Shown here: piece after piece, positions 51,618 to 59,899 of the stretch
Layout: each line of letters starts with the position of its first letter
How positions within the stretch are numbered: position 1 is the first letter of the stretch
Assembly: GCF_016827675.1 (NCBI RefSeq)
Contig: NZ_JAERJA010000012.1
Location: 62,001-126,000, forward strand
Source of the DNA: Nocardioides limicola
GTDB taxonomy: Bacteria; Actinomycetota; Actinomycetes; Propionibacteriales; Nocardioidaceae
Direction of reading: 5' to 3'
DNA: 64,000 bases
The notes under the pieces: model-generated
Database searches by the model: none
Told to the model about the DNA's origin: nothing
Seen by the model: only the letters and a program-made list of their open reading frames with translations
Program-made: the position numbers and the translations under genes

Positions 51618-52712
51618 TCACCACAGCAGCACGGGTTTGACCACGGTCCCGGCCAGCAGGTCCGCCACTGCGGTGTGGATCTGGTCGGCGGGGTAGGTGC
51701 GGATCAGTTCGTCGACGGGGAACCTACCGGCCGCGTTGAGTGCCAGCAGCGTGGGCACCATCAGGTGGGGGTCGGAGTCGCCCTCGATGGAACCGCGGAC
51801 CACCTTGCCGTTCTGCAGCAGGTCGATCGCGTCCAGGGGGTACTCCTCGGCGCCCAGACCGAGGGCCACCAGGGTGCCGCGCGGTGCCAGGGCCCGTTGG
51901 GCGTCGCGGACGACGTCCGGCACGGCGGTGGTGTCGATGGCGTACGACGCGCCCCCACCGGTGAGTTCCTTGACCCGCTCCACGACCGTGGCGCCGTCCA
52001 ACCCGGTCGCATCGACCGTGGCGGCGCCGTACTTCTCTGCGATCGCCAGCCGGCTCGGCTGCAGGTCCACCGCGACGATACGCGCCCCGGTGGTGGCTGC
52101 GGCGGCGATCGCGGCCAGACCGACGGCCCCGGCCCCGAAGACGGCGAGGCTGTCGTCGGCGCCCACCTGGAGGGTGTTGAAGACGGTGCCGGCTCCGGTC
52201 TGGAAGCCGCAGCCGTAGGGGGCGGCGTGGGTCAGGTCGAGGCTGGGGTCGACGACGATGCAGTTGTCGGCCGAGGTGATCGCGTGGGCCGCCAGGCTGG
52301 ACTGTCCGAAGAAGGAGCCGAAGACCGGGGCGCCGTCGCGGGTCAACGTGTGGCTGCCGTCCATGCGCATGCCCATGTAGTTGAGCATCAGGTGGGAGTC
52401 GCAGTAGCCGACGTGGCCGGCCACGCAGGGGCCGCAGCTGCGGCAGGCACGGAAGCTGAGCAGTACGTGGTCGCCGGGCTTGATGTCGGTGACTCCGTCG
52501 CCGACCTGTTCCACGACGCCGGCGCCCTCGTGGCCGAAGACGTTCGGGAACATCTCGGCCGGCAGGAAGGTGCGTAGCGTGATGTCGGTGTGACAGATGC
52601 CGGTGGCCACCATCCGCACCAGCACCTCGTCGGCCTGCGGGGCGTCCAGCTCGACCTCGGTCAGGGTGAAGTCCTCGCCCTGGGCGTTCACAACGGCTGC
52701 TGTGGTTCTCAT
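51618..52712 (-). CDS. Zinc-dependent alcohol dehydrogenase (MDR, aryl/NDMA type)
   Basis: 364 residues from the ATG at 52712. Catalytic zinc: GICHTD and GHEGAGVVE, with the third ligand in AAPYGCGFQTG; structural zinc: CRSCGPCVAGHVGYC; Rossmann motif: AVFGAGAVGLAAIAAA. This full two-zinc pattern resembles aryl-alcohol and NDMA-dependent dehydrogenases. A KstR-like operator spans its promoter, so sterol or lipid catabolism is a plausible context. A GTG six bases upstream is a less likely start. Confidence 0.9.
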   Translation of the reverse strand: MRTTAAVVNAQGEDFTLTEVELDAPQADEVLVRMVATGICHTDITLRTFLPAEMFPNVFGHEGAGVVEQVGDGVTDIKPGDHVLLSFRACRSCGPCVAGHVGYCDSHLMLNYMGMRMDGSHTLTRDGAPVFGSFFGQSSLAAHAITSADNCIVVDPSLDLTHAAPYGCGFQTGAGTVFNTLQVGADDSLAVFGAGAVGLAAIAAAATTGARIVAVDLQPSRLAIAEKYGAATVDATGLDGATVVERVKELTGGGASYAIDTTAVPDVVRDAQRALAPRGTLVALGLGAEEYPLDAIDLLQNGKVVRGSIEGDSDPHLMVPTLLALNAAGRFPVDELIRTYPADQIHTAVADLLAGTVVKPVLLW

Positions 52713-52718
52713 GCCCAC

Positions 52719-52724
52719 AATCTA
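52719..52724 (-). promoter_or_regulatory. Putative -10 of the alcohol dehydrogenase gene
   Basis: Minus-strand TAGATT, six bases before the ATG at 52712. Confidence 0.5.
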
Positions 52725-52733
52725 CCCAATAAC

Positions 52734-52747
52734 TAGAACATGTTCTA
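52734..52747. promoter_or_regulatory. KstR-like operator
   Basis: TAGAACATGTTCTA, a perfect 14-bp palindrome fitting TnnAACnnGTTnnA, the motif of the TetR repressor KstR that controls sterol catabolism in mycobacteria and rhodococci. It overlaps the expected -35 of the alcohol dehydrogenase promoter. Confidence 0.7.
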
Positions 52748-52758
52748 CTGCCCCGCCC

Positions 52759-52846
52759 GCCGAAGTGTCACATCTGGTCGGACGAGGTGTCAGGTCTGGT
52801 CGGACGAGGTGTCAGGTCTGGTCGGACGAGGTGGCGCATCTCGGCA
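52759..52846. repeat. 22-bp tandem repeat, four units
   Basis: Units at 52759, 52781, 52803 and 52825, beginning GACGAGGTGTCAGGTCTG in the two identical middle copies. They are the inverse-orientation relatives of the 1405-1513 array. Confidence 0.85.
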
Positions 52847-52877
52847 TTCGAGGCTCGGGAAGTAGACTCGGCCAGCG

Positions 52878-54233
52878 ATGACTGAAACCCCCCTTCCCCG
52901 TCCGGCTGAGACGTACGCCGAGGCCGAGGACGCGCTCCTCTCCCGCTGGCCCGAAACCAAACTGGAGCCGTCCCTGGACCGGATCGCGGCCTTCACCGAC
53001 CTGCTCGGTGACCCCCAGCACAACTACCGGGTGGTGCACCTGACCGGCACCAACGGGAAGACCTCCACCTCCCGGATGGTGGACACGCTGCTGCAGGCCC
53101 TGGAGCTGCGGACCGGACGGTTCACCAGCCCGCACGTGGAGCAGATGAACGAGCGGATCAGCATCGACGGGGAGATGCTCTCCGACGAGCGGTTCGTCGA
53201 GGCGTTCAACGACGTGGCGCCCTACACCTGGCTCGTCGATGCTGCGTCGGAGCACCCGCTGTCGTTCTTCGAGACCGTGGTGGGGATGGCCTTCGCCGCC
53301 TTCGCGGACGCCCCGGTCGACGTAGCCGTGGTCGAGGTGGGCATGGGCGGCGCATGGGACGCCACCAACGTCGTCCAGGCCGAGGTCGCCGTGTTGCTGC
53401 CGATCGCCGTCGATCACGCCGACTACCTGGGCGGGACGCCTGCGGAGATCGCCGTCGAGAAGGCCGGCATCATCAAGCCGGGTGCCACCGCGGTGTTGGC
53501 CGGTCAGCAGCCCGAGGTGGCCGCGGTGTTGCTGCAGCGCGCCGCCGACGTCGGAGCCCGGGTGCTCCGTGAGGGCATCGACTTCGGGGTGGTCTCCCGC
53601 GCCCCAGCGGTGGGCGGCCAACTGGTCTCGATCAAGAGCCTGCTCGGTCAGTACGACGACCTGTTCCTGCCGCTCTACGGCGCCCACCAGGCGCAGAACG
53701 CGGCGCTCGCGTTGGTGGCGGTCGAGGCGCTGCTGCCCACCGACCAGCCGCTCGCCGAGGATCTCGTCGGCGAGGCCTTCGCGCAGATGAGGTCCCCGGG
53801 TCGGCTGGAGATCATCCGCCGTAGCCCCACCATCGTGCTCGACGCCGCCCACAACCCCCACGGCGCCGAAGCGCTCGGCGCCGCGCTGGCCGATTCGTTC
53901 GCGTTCGAACCGCTGATCGGAGTCCTCGGTGTGATGGGGGACAAGGACGCCGACGGACTGCTCGCCGCGCTCGAACCCCACCTGGCGCACGTGGTCTGCA
54001 CCCGGAACTCCACCCCGCGGTCGATGAGCCCGCAGCGGCTGGCCGAAGCTGCTCGGGAGATCTTCGGGGAGGACCGGGTGACCATCGCCGCCACCCTGCC
54101 CGAGGCGCTCGACGACGCCGCCGCGCTGGCCGAACAGGACTCCGGCTCCTCGCTCGGCTCCGGTGCGGTGCTGGTGACCGGATCGGTGATCACCGTCGGA
54201 GAGGCGCGATCCCTGCTCAAGCGGAGGCCGTAG
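52878..54233 (+). CDS. folC: Bifunctional dihydrofolate/folylpolyglutamate synthase
   Basis: 451 residues. HLTGTNGKTSTSRM is the Mur-ligase P-loop; EVGMGGAWDATNVV, PIAVDHADYLG and EKAGIIKPG are FolC signatures; DAAHNPHGAEAL lies in the C-terminal domain. It adds glutamates to folates. TAGACT nine bases before the ATG may be its promoter. DUF4233 begins on the next base after the stop, a conserved actinobacterial pair. Confidence 0.95.
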   Translation: MTETPLPRPAETYAEAEDALLSRWPETKLEPSLDRIAAFTDLLGDPQHNYRVVHLTGTNGKTSTSRMVDTLLQALELRTGRFTSPHVEQMNERISIDGEMLSDERFVEAFNDVAPYTWLVDAASEHPLSFFETVVGMAFAAFADAPVDVAVVEVGMGGAWDATNVVQAEVAVLLPIAVDHADYLGGTPAEIAVEKAGIIKPGATAVLAGQQPEVAAVLLQRAADVGARVLREGIDFGVVSRAPAVGGQLVSIKSLLGQYDDLFLPLYGAHQAQNAALALVAVEALLPTDQPLAEDLVGEAFAQMRSPGRLEIIRRSPTIVLDAAHNPHGAEALGAALADSFAFEPLIGVLGVMGDKDADGLLAALEPHLAHVVCTRNSTPRSMSPQRLAEAAREIFGEDRVTIAATLPEALDDAAALAEQDSGSSLGSGAVLVTGSVITVGEARSLLKRRP

Positions 54234-54641
54234 ATGCGTTCCCCCCGGCGCGGCATGTGTGCCGCGATCCTGACCCTGGAGGCCATCGTCCTGGGCCTCA
54301 CCACCCCGGTGATGATCGGTGTCGCCGATGTCCCGGTGAGCACCGCCCTGTGGATCGGCCTGGGCCTGATGACCGCCTGCCTCGTGATCGCGGGCCTGCT
54401 CCGGCACGAGTGGGCCTACTACGCCGGCTGGGTCATCCAGGCCGCCGCGATCGGGCTCGGCTTCGTGGTGCCGACGATGTTCGTGCTGGGCCTGATCTTC
54501 GGTGTGCTGTGGGGGTCGGCGTACTTCCTCGGCAAGAGCATCGAACGTGACCGCGCCGCCGCCCAGGCCGCCTTCGATGCCGAACAGGCCGAACAGGCCG
54601 AGCAGGCCGAGCAGGCCGAACAGGCCGAACAGGCCGAGTAG
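54234..54641 (+). CDS. DUF4233 membrane protein with EQA-repeat tail
   Basis: 135 residues. Four hydrophobic segments (about 8-28, 36-55, 64-80 and 82-100), then a cytosolic tail with six EQA tripeptides ending in E. The family regularly follows folC in Actinobacteria; its function is unknown. The tail is encoded by a nine-base tandem repeat and probably varies in length between strains. Confidence 0.87.
   Translation: MRSPRRGMCAAILTLEAIVLGLTTPVMIGVADVPVSTALWIGLGLMTACLVIAGLLRHEWAYYAGWVIQAAAIGLGFVVPTMFVLGLIFGVLWGSAYFLGKSIERDRAAAQAAFDAEQAEQAEQAEQAEQAEQAE
54582..54635 (+). repeat. Six 9-bp repeats encoding EQA
   Basis: Alternating GAACAGGCC and GAGCAGGCC units at the 3' end of the DUF4233 gene. 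Confidence 0.9.
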
Positions 54642-54669
54642 CCGCCTCGGACCGAGAGTGCCGGGTTGC

Positions 54670-56004
54670 TCACCGCGCCTGCACGGCGCGGCTGATCACC
54701 GCGAGGGCACGGTCGAGTTCCTCGTCGGTGCAGCCGCCGAACCCCAGCACCAGGCCGTGCCGTTCGGTCGTGCGGCAGTAGTCGGACAGCAACGGGATCT
54801 CGAAGCCGGCGGCAGCAGCCGCCGCGGTCACGGTGCGGGCCAGCGGTTCGGCGAGGTCGACGCACGCGTACATCCCGGCGATCGGAGCATCCGGTGCGTG
54901 ATCGCCGAGCGCGGCCACGACCCGAGCCGCTCGGTCGGCGTAGACCTCACGGGCCGAGCGCACCACCTTGTCGACGTACCCGTCCCGGAGCAGGGACAGG
55001 AACGCCTGCTGGACGGGCCAGGCGGCGGTGTCGTGGGTGAGGGCACGGGTCTCGTTGATCTGATCGTTGAGCCCGGTGGGTGCGACCAGCCAGCCCAGCC
55101 GCAGGCTCGGCGCGACGGTCTTGCTGGCGGTCCCGAGGTAGCCCACCTGGTCGCGATCCAACGCCGCCAGCGCCGGGACCGGGGCGACGTCGTAGCGGAA
55201 CTCCGAGTCGTAGTCGTCCTCGATGACGACGGCATGCTGACGCCGCGCCTCGGTGAGCAGCGCCAGCCTGAGCGGAGCCGGCATGGTCACCCCCAGGGGG
55301 TGCTGGTGCGCCGGCGTGGCGTAGTGCGCAACCACGCCGCTGAGGTCGGGCACCTCCAGCGCGGCGGTGTCGCGAACGGTTCGGCCGCTGGCGAGGACCG
55401 TCGCCACCGCCGCTCGGTAGCCGGGGTCCTCGACGCTCACCGGCCCGGCGGGGAGTACGCCGAGCAGGTGCCGGAGACCGTCGGTGGTGCCGGCGCAGAC
55501 CAACACCTCGTCGGGTGCGACGTCCAGGCCGCGAGTGCGTGCGAGGCGCTCGGCCAGTGCCTCCCGTAGTTCGGGGATCCCGCGTGGATCCAGGTAGCCG
55601 GTCGGGGGCCGGGCATGGGCGACCTCCCGCCACGCTCGGCGCCAGGCGGCTCGGTGCCGGGGATCGATCCATGGGGTGCCGCTGTCCAGGCGGAGCAGGG
55701 AGGTGGTCGCGGATGCCGGCCGAGTGCTGCCCGGCGAGCGATCAGCCAGGGGAGTCACGGCTGAGACGAAGGTGCCCGAACCCTGCCTGCCCTCCAGCCA
55801 CCCTTCGGCGACCAACTGGCCGAAGGCCTGCTCGATGATGCTGCGGGCTACCCCGAGGTCTCGGGCGAGGCGGCGGCTGCTGGGCAGCCGCGCCCCGGGC
55901 GGGAGGGATCCTCGGGCGATCTTGGCGCGCAGTTGGTGCGCAACCTGAGCGGCCAGTGGTACCGGCTGATCTCGGTCGAGGGTGAACGCCAACGGGGTCG
56001 TCAT
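54670..56004 (-). CDS. MocR/PdxR-type regulator (GntR HTH fused to aminotransferase)
   Basis: 444 residues from the ATG at 56004. Residues 12-80 are a GntR winged helix (LRAKIARGSLPPGARLPSSRRLARDLGVARSIIEQAF); the rest is a fold-type I aminotransferase with the PLP lysine in YLGTASKTVAPSLRLGWL and EDDYDSEFRYD before it. MocR proteins sense pyridoxal phosphate or amino compounds. A pyridoxamine-phosphate-oxidase-like flavoprotein gene is divergent, and AAAGTGG direct repeats cover its start, recalling the PdxR site of Corynebacterium glutamicum. PdxR identity is probable, not proven. Confidence 0.9.
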   Translation of the reverse strand: MTTPLAFTLDRDQPVPLAAQVAHQLRAKIARGSLPPGARLPSSRRLARDLGVARSIIEQAFGQLVAEGWLEGRQGSGTFVSAVTPLADRSPGSTRPASATTSLLRLDSGTPWIDPRHRAAWRRAWREVAHARPPTGYLDPRGIPELREALAERLARTRGLDVAPDEVLVCAGTTDGLRHLLGVLPAGPVSVEDPGYRAAVATVLASGRTVRDTAALEVPDLSGVVAHYATPAHQHPLGVTMPAPLRLALLTEARRQHAVVIEDDYDSEFRYDVAPVPALAALDRDQVGYLGTASKTVAPSLRLGWLVAPTGLNDQINETRALTHDTAAWPVQQAFLSLLRDGYVDKVVRSAREVYADRAARVVAALGDHAPDAPIAGMYACVDLAEPLARTVTAAAAAAGFEIPLLSDYCRTTERHGLVLGFGGCTDEELDRALAVISRAVQAR

Positions 56005-56025
56005 CAAAGTGGCCTATCAAAGTGG
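56003..56025. promoter_or_regulatory. Direct-repeat operator candidate for the MocR regulator
   Basis: ATCAAAGTGG at 56003-56012 and 56016-56025, period 13 bases, the first overlapping the start codon. The AAAGTGG core resembles the reported C. glutamicum PdxR motif. Confidence 0.55.
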
Positions 56026-56030
56026 TGCCT

Positions 56031-56056
56031 GATTGGCCCATGATGCCAGGCCAATC
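56031..56056. promoter_or_regulatory. Inverted repeat in the MocR/flavoprotein divergent region
   Basis: GATTGGCC-N10-GGCCAATC, perfect 8-bp arms. Confidence 0.45.
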
Positions 56057-56062
56057 TGGCTT

Positions 56063-56077
56063 CATGCTCAGAGCATG
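56063..56077. promoter_or_regulatory. Palindrome over the flavoprotein start codon
   Basis: CATGCTC-A-GAGCATG; its right arm contains the ATG at 56075. Confidence 0.4.
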
Positions 56078-56806
56078 CCCACCGCACTGAGCCGAACTGC
56101 ACTGAGCCGAACCCCACTGAGCCCCACCGAACGGACCGTCGCCACCCGGGGACGCCACCGGATGCTGTCGGAGCGAGACCGCCTGCATGCGTTCCTGGCG
56201 GAATCCGTCGTGGCCCACCTGGGCGTCGTCGTCGGCGACCGGCCCGTCGTACTGCCGATGGCCTTCGCCGCCGACCTTGCCGGACCCGACCCCGGCGGCT
56301 CTCTGTACCTGCACGGCTCGGTCGCCGCCGGCTGGCTCGACCGGGCGCTGGGCGCTCCTGTCTGCGTCACCGTCACCGAGCTCGATGGGCTGGTGCTGGC
56401 CAGGTCCGGGTTCCACCACTCGATGAACTACCGGTCTGCGGTGGTGATCGGGACGGTGAGGCGGGTCGAGGACTCCAGCGAGCGCCGTCGCGCCCTGGAC
56501 CTGATCATCGACCAGATGATGCCCGGCCGTGCCGCCACGCTGCGGCCACCGACGAAGAAGGAGTTGGCCGCGACCGCGGTGCTTGCGGTGCCACTGCGCG
56601 AGGCGTCGCTCAAGGTCCGCGAGGGAGGGCCGGTCGATGACGAGCAGGACCTGGACGCGCCCGTGTGGGCCGGGCACATCCCGATCCGTCGAGTCGCCGG
56701 ACCGCCGATCACCGCGCCCGACTCACGGATCCGGTCGGCGCCGCACACGTCATCCCTGGCCGCCCGTGGGGGACGGCCCGGGGGCGAGCGGCCCGAGGAT
56801 GGATAG
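56075..56806 (+). CDS. Pyridoxamine 5'-phosphate oxidase-like FMN-binding protein
   Basis: 243 residues from the ATG at 56075. It begins with a threefold ALSRT-like repeat, then a split-barrel flavoprotein domain: [28 protein letters not shown] and [14 protein letters not shown], with [20 protein letters not shown], as in the COG3467 flavin-nucleotide-binding proteins. It may oxidise a B6 vitamer or reduce F420/FMN substrates. The divergent MocR regulator supports a vitamin B6 link. ndk follows 11 bases later but has its own -10. Confidence 0.85.
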   Translation: MPTALSRTALSRTPLSPTERTVATRGRHRMLSERDRLHAFLAESVVAHLGVVVGDRPVVLPMAFAADLAGPDPGGSLYLHGSVAAGWLDRALGAPVCVTVTELDGLVLARSGFHHSMNYRSAVVIGTVRRVEDSSERRRALDLIIDQMMPGRAATLRPPTKKELAATAVLAVPLREASLKVREGGPVDDEQDLDAPVWAGHIPIRRVAGPPITAPDSRIRSAPHTSSLAARGGRPGGERPEDG

Positions 56807-56809
56807 GGT
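56804..56809 (+). promoter_or_regulatory. Putative -10 of ndk
   Basis: TAGGGT, eight bases before the ATG at 56818. Confidence 0.45.
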
Positions 56810-56817
56810 GTGTGCCC

Positions 56818-57228
56818 ATGACGCAGCGCACCTTGGTCCTGATCAAGCCGGACGCCGTACGACGCGGGCTGGTCGGCGAGATCCTGTCCCGGTACGAGGC
56901 GAAGGGGCTGACCCTCGCCGCGCTCCAGCAGCGCACCATCGACGCGTCGCTGGCCGACGAGCACTACGCCGAGCACGTCGAGCGCGACTTCTACCCGCCG
57001 CTGCGGGCCTTCGTGACCAGCGGTCCGATGGTGGCCCTGGTGCTGGAGGGGGACGAGGCGATCGAGGTGGTCCGGGCTCTCAACGGCGCCACCGACGGCC
57101 GCAAGGCGGCCCCGGGCACCATCCGCGGCGACCTCTCGCTGTCCAACCGGGAGAACCTGGTGCACGGCTCCGATTCACCCGAGTCCGCGGAGCGCGAGAT
57201 CAAGATCTGGTTCCCCGAACTCGGCTGA
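56818..57228 (+). CDS. ndk: Nucleoside diphosphate kinase
   Basis: 136 residues from the ATG at 56818. [19 protein letters not shown], the [17 protein letters not shown] segment and [20 protein letters not shown] with the phosphohistidine (VHGSDS) define the family. It transfers gamma-phosphates between NTPs and NDPs. The FolC, DUF4233, Ndk order is conserved in Actinobacteria; here a MocR/flavoprotein pair is inserted between DUF4233 and ndk. Confidence 0.97.
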   Translation: MTQRTLVLIKPDAVRRGLVGEILSRYEAKGLTLAALQQRTIDASLADEHYAEHVERDFYPPLRAFVTSGPMVALVLEGDEAIEVVRALNGATDGRKAAPGTIRGDLSLSNRENLVHGSDSPESAEREIKIWFPELG

Positions 57229-57277
57229 TCTGCCGGGTACGTCGACCGGGAGGGGTTTCAACCGTCCCGACGGTGGG

Positions 57278-57283
57278 TAGGAC
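57278..57283 (+). promoter_or_regulatory. Putative -10 of the WXG100-like operon
   Basis: TAGGAC, six bases before the ATG at 57290. AAGCCG-poor leader, no ribosome site, so leaderless is likely. Confidence 0.4.
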
Positions 57284-57289
57284 CCCACC

Positions 57290-57802
57290 ATGAACCAATC
57301 CGCACCCTCCGATCCGTTCTGGGACGCAGTCCGTCGCCGCCACCAGGATGTGACCCTGGTCGTGTTGCCGCCGACGGACCCAGCGCCGGTGCCGGCGACC
57401 CGGGAGCCGAATGCGGGTGCTGAGGACGTCCAGGCAGCCGCCGAGCGGGTCGTCGCAGTCGCGGAGTCGCTGTGGCAGGTGGCCGTGGCCGTCGACACGC
57501 CGCCTCCGCGGACAGACGTGGTCCCGGCCGGCACCCCTGGCGGGGTCGTGGTCACCTGGAGTCAGCAGTGGGTGGGTGTCCCCGACGCAGCGCCGGTCTC
57601 GGCTGTGGCCGGAGAGCTCAACCAGACGGTTGTCGAGCGCGGCCCGTTGAGCTCGGTCCAGGGCCACGCCGGCGAGCATCAGGTGGTCGCGCTCTGGTCA
57701 CAGCAGCACGCCACGTTCACGCTGCGGGTCACGTCGGCCGCCTTCGAGGTGGGGCGTCGAGCGCGGACCGAAATGCTGCGTCGAGGGGCGGTGGAGCGAT
57801 GA
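57290..57802 (+). CDS. Hypothetical protein, first gene of the WXG-like operon
   Basis: 170 residues with no signal peptide. A helix around AAAERVVAVAESLWQVAVAVD and two WSQQ motifs (VVVTWSQQWVGV, VVALWSQQHATFTLRV) suggest an internal duplication of a beta unit. No family is recognised. It overlaps the next gene by four bases (ATGA). Its position suggests a chaperone or accessory for the products downstream. Confidence 0.65.
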   Translation: MNQSAPSDPFWDAVRRRHQDVTLVVLPPTDPAPVPATREPNAGAEDVQAAAERVVAVAESLWQVAVAVDTPPPRTDVVPAGTPGGVVVTWSQQWVGVPDAAPVSAVAGELNQTVVERGPLSSVQGHAGEHQVVALWSQQHATFTLRVTSAAFEVGRRARTEMLRRGAVER

Positions 57803-58107
57803 GCCACATCGAGTTCCCTTCCCGGGAAGTGGCCGCCGCGATCGTGGCTTGGGACGATCAACGGCATCGGCTGCGGGGCTGTCGAAGGCGGCTCGAGGAG
57901 GCCGACTCGACCGGCTTCACCGAGTCGGTGGTCGGCGCGGCTGCCAGGTTCCTCAGTGCCTGGCAGGGGCACACCGGCGCGATGGCGGACCGTTGTGGAG
58001 GGACCGGAGTCGATCTGGCCGACCAACTCAACGACTTCTACGCCGCCGACGAGTTCAGCGCGACGCTGTTCGAGGACGCCCACGGCCTCATGCGGGGTGT
58101 GTCATGA
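57799..58107 (+). CDS. Small helical WXG100-like protein
   Basis: 102 residues, two predicted helices flanking a turn: VAAAIVAWDDQRHRLRGCRRRLEEA and SVVGAAARFLSAWQGHTGAMADRCGGTGVDLADQLNDFYAAD. The size, the AW-Q-G turn region (SAWQGHTG resembles WxG) and the coupling resemble ESX/WXG100 partners. It overlaps both neighbours by four bases. Assignment is tentative. Confidence 0.6.
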   Translation: MSHIEFPSREVAAAIVAWDDQRHRLRGCRRRLEEADSTGFTESVVGAAARFLSAWQGHTGAMADRCGGTGVDLADQLNDFYAADEFSATLFEDAHGLMRGVS

Positions 58108-59882
58108 GCGTCCTGGTGCTGCCCGGCCGTCCGGCGGCGCCACCGCCGCTGACCTGCGACCCGGAGGCGGTGGATCGGTTCGGACGCGATCTCGAACTCT
58201 CCTCGGGAGACTTGGACGACCTCGGCACCGATGCCGCCACGGCGCTGTTGCGGGTCCCTGACTGGGACTCCGAGGCGGGCGGGGAGTTCCACAGATCGGT
58301 GGGTGAGATCGGCGACGAGGCGGATGCCATGTCGCTGGCGTTGCGTCACGTGGGGCGGCGGGTCCGCGAGCACTCGGACACGTTGCGCACGCTGGTCAGG
58401 GAGCGCGACGGGCTCGTGGACGCCGTGGTTGAGATCGATCATGCGCTCACCGAACTCGCCGCGCGGGTGGTGCCGATCGAGCAGTTGCCCGCTGTGCAGG
58501 CGGAGGCCGACGATCTCGGTCGCCGCATTCAGCGCCTCAAGACCGAGATCGATGCCTGGGCCGAGCGGGCACGCGCCGAGGATGCCGAGATGGCCGCAGC
58601 CTTCCGGGCGCTGACCACCCTCGGGCAGGTCCGAGGTAGGTACGGCGGCCAGCCCGACCCCGCCGACGCGGCTCGTGCCCGGATGCCGCACGGGGACCCC
58701 GCGGCGATCCGGGAGTGGTGGGACAGTCTCACCGAGGAGGAGCGCCATGCGCTGATCCACGCCGACCCGGATCTGATCGGCAACACCGACGGGATCCCCG
58801 CCCAGGTCCGTGACCAGGCCAACAGGATCGCGCTGGACCGGGACCTGAGCTACTGGGGGACACTCGCCGAGCAGGGCTTGCTGACCCGCCAGGAACAGAA
58901 GTGGTTCGACAACGCCCAGGCCGCCTTGGATGCCTTGGCGATCGCCGACGCTCATGAGGGGCCCTTCGGTGAGCGTCCGGGCGGGTATCTGCTGGCCTAC
59001 GACCCGGCGGCCTTCGGCGGAGATGGCGCGGTGGCGGTGGCTCTCGGCGACGTGGACACCGCCGACAATGTCAGCGTCTCCGTGCCGGGGCTGACCAGCA
59101 ACATGCAGTCGATCGCCGGCAACGTCCAGGGTGATCTGGCCAACCTGTACGGCGCAGCGGCCTTCGCCGACCCCGACGCCACCACCGCCAGTGTGATGTG
59201 GATCGGCTACGACGCACCCGATGGGATGGAGATTCCCAGGGTCGCGTTCGAAGGGATGGCGCGAGCCGGGGGAGAGCACCTGGCCGACTTCCTGGACGGG
59301 CTTCGCGCGAGCAGGGCCGATGAGGTCGACCGCGCGAACCTGACCGTGATCGGCCACTCCTACGGCTCCACCACCACCGGGTATGCGCTGAGTCAGTACG
59401 ACGTCGACGTCGATCGGGCGGTCTTCATCGGCAGCCCCGGCCTCGGTGGCGGGGTGAACCACGTGTCCGACCTGAGCGTGCCCGCGGGCGAGGTGTTCGT
59501 CGGGACCAACAGCCTGGACCCGGTCGGCGGCCTCGGCGACAAAGGCTGGGTCAACAAGGGCACGCTCTTCGGGCTGGGACTGGGCCGTGATCCGTCCGAG
59601 GACCGATTCGAGGCGACCCGGTTCCAAGCCGAGGACCCGGGCAAACACTCGTTGGTCCCCGGGCCGATCGCCATGCACACCTCCTACTACGACCCCAACA
59701 CCGAGTCGTTGGCGAACATGGCCAGTTTGGTCACCGGCCAGGGTGTGCTCACCGAGGCTGCGCACAAGTACGATCCGCTGTTCGGCGGGCCCAAGGACCC
59801 CGAGCGTGGGCGCGAGGCCACTGAACTGCACACCCACCGAGACGGACCCGAGGATCAACGAGCCTTCGGGGTCCGCCGGTGA
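58104..59882 (+). CDS. DUF1023 alpha/beta hydrolase with WXG-like N-terminal helices
   Basis: 592 residues. Residues 1 to about 190 are helical (VDRFGRDLELSSGDLDDLGTDA, VLRTLVRERDGLVDAVVEI-like coiled coil). REWWDSLTEEERHALIHADPDLIGNTDGIPAQVRDQANR is a DUF1023 family signature. The hydrolase core has VIGHSYGSTTTGYAL with the nucleophile Ser; ALYGPGLGGG-like, PVGGLGDKG, and the C-terminal GKHSLVPGP histidine. Such proteins are often secreted ESX-associated or toxin-like hydrolases; the substrate is unknown. It overlaps the preceding gene by four bases. Confidence 0.82.
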   Translation: MSVLVLPGRPAAPPPLTCDPEAVDRFGRDLELSSGDLDDLGTDAATALLRVPDWDSEAGGEFHRSVGEIGDEADAMSLALRHVGRRVREHSDTLRTLVRERDGLVDAVVEIDHALTELAARVVPIEQLPAVQAEADDLGRRIQRLKTEIDAWAERARAEDAEMAAAFRALTTLGQVRGRYGGQPDPADAARARMPHGDPAAIREWWDSLTEEERHALIHADPDLIGNTDGIPAQVRDQANRIALDRDLSYWGTLAEQGLLTRQEQKWFDNAQAALDALAIADAHEGPFGERPGGYLLAYDPAAFGGDGAVAVALGDVDTADNVSVSVPGLTSNMQSIAGNVQGDLANLYGAAAFADPDATTASVMWIGYDAPDGMEIPRVAFEGMARAGGEHLADFLDGLRASRADEVDRANLTVIGHSYGSTTTGYALSQYDVDVDRAVFIGSPGLGGGVNHVSDLSVPAGEVFVGTNSLDPVGGLGDKGWVNKGTLFGLGLGRDPSEDRFEATRFQAEDPGKHSLVPGPIAMHTSYYDPNTESLANMASLVTGQGVLTEAAHKYDPLFGGPKDPERGREATELHTHRDGPEDQRAFGVRR

Positions 59883-59899
59883 ACCCGAGGGAGGCCACG

